A stretch of 44,899 nucleotides of DNA from Fidelibacterota bacterium (GTDB taxonomy: Bacteria; Fidelibacterota; Marinisomatia; Marinisomatales; JAADGP01), in contig JALUTR010000180.1 in the NCBI GenBank assembly GCA_027021785.1, forward strand, positions 1 through 44,899. The letters are read 5' to 3'. Positions 38,917-44,899 of the stretch are shown here, in pieces. Positions within the stretch are counted from its first letter, which is position 1; each line of letters begins with the position of its first letter. The notes beneath the pieces are model-generated. The model was given only the letters and a program-made list of their open reading frames with translations. It was not told the DNA's origin and did not search any database. The position numbers were made by a program, and so were the translations under genes.

Positions 38917-40305
38917 ATGAAATACCTATCGTGTATGTTCATTTACCTTGTGCTGAACTGTCATCTTTTCGGACAGGTTATCGATTCCTTTAGTGACGGT
39001 GATTTTTCCACAAATCCGGTCTGGACAGGTGAGACTGATTCGTGGCAAATCGTTACCAGAGCAAGTTCCGGTCCGAATGCGTCAAACTCATACACCCTGC
39101 GGCTTAACGCGCCGGATGATAATTCCACTTCCCAGTATATCGCCACTCAAAAATCCGGTTCCTGGGGAAGCGAGCAAACCTGGGGTTTTTGGTTGGGCCG
39201 AAGATCTTCCTCACCCGCAACCTCCGGCAACCACAGCGTGGTCTGGCTCTGGGCCAATGAATCCAACCTGGAATCCGCCACAGTGGACGGATATCGCATC
39301 CGGTTCGGCGACAGTTCCGGCGACGATGAAATTCTTTTGCAGCGCGTTGACAACGGTAACGCAACCACGATCCTGGCGTCCTCGGGTCCCGTCACCAACG
39401 GGTTGGATGATATCGGGTTTTTAATCCGGGTTACCCGGAACAGCGGTTCCGTCTGGACCCTTTTCACCTCGCAGTTGCCTACCGCCAGCGGCGAACTGTT
39501 CGGGGCTACCACCATTCCGAATGCGGACAACACCTCGCTTAATCAAGGCAATGTGACCGATAACACGTACACCTCGTTTAACAACGGTTATTTCGGGTTT
39601 ATGGCGATTCACACAACCAGTTTAACCGCGCGGCAGGGGGCCGAATTCGACCAGTTGTATTTCGATCCCAACAGCGATTCCTCCTTACCCGTCGAATTAA
39701 GCTTTTGGCGGGTCAGCAATAAAAACTCAGCGGTAATTCTTGATTGGGCCACCGAGTCGGAGATCAACAACCTGGGCTTTATGATATACCGCCGGCTGGT
39801 TGCCGGCGACCGGTACCCGTCGATTTCGCAAAGCGACTGGATGGAGATCGCCGGTTACAAAACCGATCCGGAATTGAAAGGGCAGGGATCGGTAACACAC
39901 CGCACCCGTTATTCTTTCAGTGATACGGATGTTCGCCCGAACCTCACCTACCAATATCAATTGTGCGACGTGGATTACTCCGGTAACGTGACCAACCACG
40001 GAACGAAAACCATTGTCGTTAAAAACAAATCCATTGTCTGGGGCATTGCTTATCCCAATCCTTTTAACCCGGATCTCCGGCTGCCATTGCAACTCGATGA
40101 GCCGTCTCCGGTTGCGGTTAACGTATACGATCTCCGCGGAGGCCATGTCGCATCGCTGATCAATCAAATGCTTTCGGAAGGAAGGCACACCATTAACTGG
40201 GACGGGACAGACAATCGTGGACTCCCGGTTCCCGCCGGCGTTTATTTTATCCGGCTACGGAGCAAATTCGACACAAAAACCCAAAAAGTCGTATTAACCC
40301 GTTAA
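38917..40305 (+). CDS. Secreted protein with T9SS-type/FlgD-like C-terminal sorting domain
   Basis: Signal peptide; 'SLPVELSFWRVSNKNSAVILDWATESEINNLGFMIYR'; C-terminal 'YPNPFNPDLRLPLQL...NWDGTDNRGLPVPAGVYFIRLRS'. Confidence 0.85.
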   Translation: MKYLSCMFIYLVLNCHLFGQVIDSFSDGDFSTNPVWTGETDSWQIVTRASSGPNASNSYTLRLNAPDDNSTSQYIATQKSGSWGSEQTWGFWLGRRSSSPATSGNHSVVWLWANESNLESATVDGYRIRFGDSSGDDEILLQRVDNGNATTILASSGPVTNGLDDIGFLIRVTRNSGSVWTLFTSQLPTASGELFGATTIPNADNTSLNQGNVTDNTYTSFNNGYFGFMAIHTTSLTARQGAEFDQLYFDPNSDSSLPVELSFWRVSNKNSAVILDWATESEINNLGFMIYRRLVAGDRYPSISQSDWMEIAGYKTDPELKGQGSVTHRTRYSFSDTDVRPNLTYQYQLCDVDYSGNVTNHGTKTIVVKNKSIVWGIAYPNPFNPDLRLPLQLDEPSPVAVNVYDLRGGHVASLINQMLSEGRHTINWDGTDNRGLPVPAGVYFIRLRSKFDTKTQKVVLTR

Positions 40306-41120
40306 TCCTTTTTTTCCTGTTCCCGGGATAATTTTTGGCTGGCGCTGTACAGATCCGCTTTTTCTTTTTCCGTCAAGCCTTCATACCCTACCCGGTTAAT
40401 TTTATCCAACAGCCGGTCGATTTCTTTTTGCAACTCCCTTCTTTTCTCCAAACGCCGTTCTTCCCGCAGGCTTTTTAAATCCACAACCCGTCGACGGAAA
40501 GCAATCTTCAGATCGCGCCATTGCTGATCAGACCGTAAATATAAATAACCGACCAACATACCGGACAGATGCGTCAAATTGCTGATTTTCGAAGTGGTAT
40601 CGAAAGATGAGAAAAATGCCAAAGCCCCGATCAGGAACACAAACCATTTTACTTTGACAGGGAACAGAAAATAGATGTACACCGTCCGGTTCGGGAACAT
40701 TAAACCGTAGGCCATCAGGATGCCGTAAATTGCTCCGCTTGCGCCTATCAGGATAGCATAAGGATTGGTAAGATTGAACAACAGCCAGATCAACCCCGAC
40801 CCGATACCGGTGATAAAATAATATTTCAGAAATGATTTTCGACCCCAAATCATTTCCAGTTCCGATCCAAACATCCACAACACAAACATATTAATGGCAA
40901 CATGCCAAAATCCGCCATGGATAAACATATAGGTTACCGGCTGCCAGACCATTGGGAATACGGTACTAGCGGAAAGCCCGAATACTCGTGTCAAAACAGG
41001 AGCCAGCGTCCGCATTATATACAAAACAATGTTTATGCCGATCAGAATTTTTATCGCGTCGGTAAAGACCCGGGGTTTCCAGGAAAATTGTCCGTATTCC
41101 GATTGAAACTGGTAGCGCAT
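40302..41120 (-). CDS. Rhomboid family intramembrane serine protease
   Basis: 'YMFIHGGFWHVAINMFVLWMFGSELE', catalytic 'GASGAIYGIL', 'THLSGMLVGYLYLR'. Confidence 0.9.
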   Translation of the reverse strand: MRYQFQSEYGQFSWKPRVFTDAIKILIGINIVLYIMRTLAPVLTRVFGLSASTVFPMVWQPVTYMFIHGGFWHVAINMFVLWMFGSELEMIWGRKSFLKYYFITGIGSGLIWLLFNLTNPYAILIGASGAIYGILMAYGLMFPNRTVYIYFLFPVKVKWFVFLIGALAFFSSFDTTSKISNLTHLSGMLVGYLYLRSDQQWRDLKIAFRRRVVDLKSLREERRLEKRRELQKEIDRLLDKINRVGYEGLTEKEKADLYSASQKLSREQEKKD

Positions 41121-41121
41121 C

Positions 41122-41979
41122 CTAATTCAGGTATTTTAACCGACGAACTTTAACACGATTCTTTACATTCATCAAGGGTGTCATTGCGCTGGGCGGCGCT
41201 TCCGGTACCATCAACTGTGGCATCCGGAAAATCGACACCTTTAGCTTCGGATCCTGCTGAAGGGCATAGGCCGCGCTCACAAACAGATCGCGGGGAAAGA
41301 TTCCTTTAATCCGGTCATAACCCAAAGCGTTCAAGCCGTCGCGAATGATGGTCGCGCAACTGCGGGTGAAAAAATTGAAATCAGCATACTTCTCCGGCCG
41401 TTTCGGATTGGGAGGTGTGTGTTTAATACGGTCCAGTTCGTCATGGTAGAAGGCCTTCAGTCGGTCGGTATCAATTCCTTCCACGTGTGCAACATGGATT
41501 GTACGCATGAAATTCCGACCGAACTTGTCGTAATAGGGGCGACCGTTCTCCTCTTCGACGAATTTGCCGGTTGTTGGGGACGGGGCAAACTCACCCAACG
41601 CCGGCCGGTAAAAATATTCTTCCTTCGTCATCGCCTCGTTTTCATTCGCCAAATGGGAAAAATTGAAAATCTCTCCGCAGATGTTTATCGCCGTATGTCC
41701 AAAAGCAGAAGCCCAATACTTTACTAACCGTTCGTTGTAATAAAGTTCCATGAAGGGCGTTTCCGGCAATGGATCGTCGGGCCACATGATTACAATGTGC
41801 GCTCCCGTCTCGTAATCGCGCTGCGGAATATGTCGCGCCAAAACCGGTTTTCCCGACCAGTGTTTAATGTAACCCTCCCAGATACGATCTTCTTCCAGGT
41901 AACGTTCTCCTCCCGCGCCAAGAAGATAGGATTTTTCATCTTTTACCGTCAGAATCCCCCTGTATACACTTCCCTCCAT
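41122..41979 (-). CDS. Uncharacterised protein, possibly papain/NlpC-like peptidase fold
   Basis: 'FGHTAINICGEIFNFSHL' followed by 'FNFFTRSCATIIRDGLNALG' resembles a His...Cys arrangement of permuted papain-like folds; no signal peptide. Confidence 0.45.
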   Translation of the reverse strand: MEGSVYRGILTVKDEKSYLLGAGGERYLEEDRIWEGYIKHWSGKPVLARHIPQRDYETGAHIVIMWPDDPLPETPFMELYYNERLVKYWASAFGHTAINICGEIFNFSHLANENEAMTKEEYFYRPALGEFAPSPTTGKFVEEENGRPYYDKFGRNFMRTIHVAHVEGIDTDRLKAFYHDELDRIKHTPPNPKRPEKYADFNFFTRSCATIIRDGLNALGYDRIKGIFPRDLFVSAAYALQQDPKLKVSIFRMPQLMVPEAPPSAMTPLMNVKNRVKVRRLKYLN

Positions 41980-41980
41980 C

Positions 41981-42667
41981 TCAGGTTAATATTTGTTTTA
42001 TTACGGAAAACGATTTCAAATTTTTCAAACCCTCAAAATGGTATTGCAAATATAAAGACAGATATTCACTAATTACTTTTCGGTCCCTCGCAGTAACCGT
42101 AACCTTCGGCAATGATTCCAGCGTTCCCCGCTGCAAACCATTCAGAATTGTCCTACTGTTGGGTCCCGAATAGGGATCCGGGAGCCGCAGCCCCGGGAAA
42201 TCACGTTTCTCAAAGTCCGGCTGAAAGCCGAGAATTTTTAACAGTTGTATTTCGTAGTGCCAAAAGACAAGATTGAGCTGTTCGGAACGGTCATTAAAGG
42301 TTCGTAAGGTTTGGACCAATTTATCGAACAAATCCCGGTGTGGGTCGTGATCGGTTACCGTCCTATCGGTGAGTTCTATTGCGGCCAGACTGTACGTGAT
42401 TTTCTTCAAATCGTCACGAATCCGGGGCCAGGTTTCAACAAAGCCGGCTTTCGATATCGTTTGCAACTCCCTGGTTTCTTTATAATAAAATATCAGGTCC
42501 AGATAGTTCGCGGGCTGGAAATAGGCCGCCAGCGGAGCTTTTTTCCTTCGCGCCCCGCGAACCAGCAAATTGATCTTACCCATTTCCCGCGTAAAACAGC
42601 GGGTGGTCAAACTGGTTTCACTATAGGGGAAACTCTTAAGGACGATGGCCGGTGTCTGGACAATCAT
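41981..42667 (-). CDS. recO: DNA repair protein RecO
   Basis: 'TPAIVLKSFPYSETSLTTRCFTREMGKINLLVRGARRKKAPLAAYFQPANYLDLIFY'. Start placed at internal ATG 42667. Confidence 0.85.
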   Translation of the reverse strand: MIVQTPAIVLKSFPYSETSLTTRCFTREMGKINLLVRGARRKKAPLAAYFQPANYLDLIFYYKETRELQTISKAGFVETWPRIRDDLKKITYSLAAIELTDRTVTDHDPHRDLFDKLVQTLRTFNDRSEQLNLVFWHYEIQLLKILGFQPDFEKRDFPGLRLPDPYSGPNSRTILNGLQRGTLESLPKVTVTARDRKVISEYLSLYLQYHFEGLKNLKSFSVIKQILT

Positions 42668-42845
42668 GGGAACCTTTGCAACTCCGTCCCCCCATTCCGA
42701 ACCGTTACTTGTTCCTGCAAACCGAACGCCTCCTTCCGATCCGTGATGAATGACCGCTCCTCCCCGCGCCAATCAACCCGTTATTATCATATCCGGTTGC
42801 TTCCGGGTTATTTAACGCTCATCCTGTTCGGAAAATTTTTTCAGA

Positions 42846-44315
42846 TTAATAAGCCTTAGCGAAAATTACCTCGTAGCGGGCCGGTTTTCCACTGTAAATA
42901 CAGGTCAGCCCTTCCGGGTTTCCGTCAAAAGGAATACACCGAATGGTGGCTTTCGTCTCCTCTTTGATTGCCGACTCCGTCTCTTCCGTACCGTCCCAAC
43001 CGCAACGGACAAAGCCCCCCTTGTTGGCAATGACATCGCGAAATTCCTCATAGGAGGTTAACCGGTACGTATTTTTTTCGCGGAATGCGAGAGCCTGTTC
43101 GAACAATTCCCGCTGTATGTCATCAAGCAAGGCCGGCACGATCTCACCCAACCTTTCTTTGTCCACCACGGTTTTTTCACCCTTGTCCCTTCTGGCCAGG
43201 ACGACCTTATTGTTGGCCACATCCCGGGGACCGATTTCCAATCGCAACGGCGCGCCTTTCATTTCCCATTCGTTAAACTTGAATCCCGGGGAATTGTCGG
43301 TCCAGTCTTCATGAACCCGGATTTCCTTTGCTTTGAGTGTCGCGACAATCGGCGCCAGGAATGAACGAACCGCTTCGCGATCGTCGTCGCTGCGGAAAAT
43401 GGGGACAACCACGACCTGATATGGCGCTATTCGCGGGGGCAACCGCAATCCTTTATCGTCTCCATGGGCAAGAATGACGGCTCCGATAAGCCGCGTACTT
43501 ACGCCCCAACTGGTCGCGTAAACGTACTCTTCCCGGTTTTCGCGGTTTTGAAAGGTAACATCAAATGCCTTGGCAAAGTTTTGTCCCAAATTATGGGAGG
43601 TTCCGGCCTGGAGCGCCCGCTTATCGCCCATCATGGCCTCGATGCACACGGTTTTTTCCGCCCCGGCGAATTTTTCCGATTCGGTTTTTACACCGGTAAT
43701 TACCGGAATTGCCAGGTAATTTTCCGCCAATTGTCGGTAGACCTCCAGCATTTTCAATGTTTCTTCTTCCGCCTCTTCAGCCGTGGCATGGGCGGTATGG
43801 CCCTCCTGCCATAAAAATTCGGTGGTTCGTAAGAAAAGGCGCGTTCTCATTTCCCAACGCACAACGTTGGCCCACTGGTTAATCAGTAACGGTAAATCAC
43901 GGTATGACTGGATCCATTTTTTGTACATGGACCAAATCACCGTCTCCGAAGTCGGGCGCACAATCACTTCTTCCTCCAGGCGTGATTCCGGGTCTACGAT
44001 AATATCCCCGTCCTCCGTAGCCTTCAAACGGGTATGAGTAACGATCGCGCATTCCTTGGCGAACCCCTCCACGTGGGCCGCTTCCCGCGCAAAAAACGAC
44101 TTGGGGATAAACAGCGGGAAATAGGCGTTGACATGCCCGGTTTCCTTAATCATGCTATCCAGGCATTCCTTGATATTGTCCCACAACGCAAACCCGTACG
44201 GTTTAATCACCATGGTCCCTTTCACGGGACCGTAATCGGCCAGTCCGGCCCGGCTGATTACTTCGGTGTACCAGGCAGCGTAATTTTTTGATCGGGGAGT
44301 AATTCCTTTAGACAT
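42846..44315 (-). CDS. proS: Prolyl-tRNA synthetase (archaeal/eukaryal-like ProS type)
   Basis: '[36 protein letters not shown]', '[13 protein letters not shown]', '[24 protein letters not shown]', C-terminal '...IFAKAY'. Confidence 0.93.
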   Translation of the reverse strand: MSKGITPRSKNYAAWYTEVISRAGLADYGPVKGTMVIKPYGFALWDNIKECLDSMIKETGHVNAYFPLFIPKSFFAREAAHVEGFAKECAIVTHTRLKATEDGDIIVDPESRLEEEVIVRPTSETVIWSMYKKWIQSYRDLPLLINQWANVVRWEMRTRLFLRTTEFLWQEGHTAHATAEEAEEETLKMLEVYRQLAENYLAIPVITGVKTESEKFAGAEKTVCIEAMMGDKRALQAGTSHNLGQNFAKAFDVTFQNRENREEYVYATSWGVSTRLIGAVILAHGDDKGLRLPPRIAPYQVVVVPIFRSDDDREAVRSFLAPIVATLKAKEIRVHEDWTDNSPGFKFNEWEMKGAPLRLEIGPRDVANNKVVLARRDKGEKTVVDKERLGEIVPALLDDIQRELFEQALAFREKNTYRLTSYEEFRDVIANKGGFVRCGWDGTEETESAIKEETKATIRCIPFDGNPEGLTCIYSGKPARYEVIFAKAY

Positions 44316-44543
44316 AAAGTTTCCTTTTTTTTAACCGCAGTAATTTTGGTATTAATATCCGATAAACCCTACGGGCGATCCGAATACTAAGCATTAAAAC
44401 CGGTAATTTTAACCGAAAATAACCGACGGGAAAATTAGCGGGGATCGGAAGGGCTTTCCAACAGAAAGGTTTGGCTTTATGTAATGATTCATCTGTCCAA
44501 AACGTTGATCTTGAATTTTTATCAGAATTGATTGTATAAAAAA

Positions 44544-44567
44544 CCCTGCCGGTAATAGCCGGCAGGG
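44544..44567. other. 9-bp hairpin CCCTGCCGG / CCGGCAGGG upstream of the transposase gene
   Basis: Inverted repeat 44544-44552/44559-44567; may be the subterminal hairpin of the IS element or a terminator. Confidence 0.5.
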
Positions 44568-44604
44568 CGTATCTTTCCATTGGAAAAATATTTGGAGGAA
44601 AGAT

Positions 44605-44899
44605 ATGATAAATGTAACACTATTTGGACAAATAATAAGCAAATTAGATCGCTATTCATTTAAAAAGATTGTTGGAAAACATCAATCCGACAAGCACCAC
44701 AAAGGAATTAATAGTTGGACGCATCTCATTTCCATGTTGTTTTGTCACTTTTCAAAGGCCAACTCATTACGCGAGATCAGCAATGGTTTGCGCTCCGCAA
44801 CCGGCAATCTGAATCATTTAGGGATTTCCCTTGCGCCCAGCAAGTCTTCTTTATCGTATATCAATCAGCATCGCCATTGGGAAGTGTTCAGAGACTATT
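44605..44899 (+). mobile_element. 5' part of IS4-family transposase gene (DUF4372-type N-terminus), truncated by window end
   Basis: SD TTGGAGGAAAG; MINVTLFGQIISKLDRYSFKKIVGKHQSDKHHKGINSWTHLISMLFCHFSKANSLREISNGLRSATGNLNHLGISLAPSKSSLSYINQHRHWEVFRDY. Confidence 0.85.

Overview
This 44.9 kb window is bacterial chromosome, probably from an FCB-group or related candidate lineage. That lineage call is inferred from YPNPFNP-type C-terminal sorting domains and gene content. It is mostly ordinary: a prmC-prfA-DUF1385-rpmE-(aspartate aminotransferase)-X-rho-folC-murI-amidase block, a polysaccharide/glycosyltransferase block, eno-ftsB, MotA/MotB-type stator genes, rhomboid, recO, proS, and a truncated IS4-type transposase at the right edge. 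Two items stand out. (1) Gene X (16594-17589, minus) lies between rho and an aminotransferase gene and overlaps the aminotransferase start by ATGA. It reads as a complete Cas6b-type RNA-processing fold (YPRVQVKI...VGIGEG...YRFITPWVALNQ...F.G.F.TNFILPNYLGIGNGITRGYGTI) with no CRISPR array or other cas gene in view. The whole Cas6-like core lacks histidine, so the expected catalytic His pair is missing, and a ~100-residue charged tail follows: a candidate domesticated, catalytically dead Cas6. (2) A MotA gene is followed by two different MotB-like genes. One (34845-35543) has Ser at the position of the essential proton-carrying Asp and the other keeps Asp, suggesting an asymmetric heterodimeric stator. 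A second, canonical motA-motB pair sits just upstream. Other leads: two genes with no usable canonical start codon, a tandem pair of ~70-aa membrane microproteins, a structured intergenic region, and mosaic surface proteins. All family assignments come from reading motifs by eye; no searches were run.
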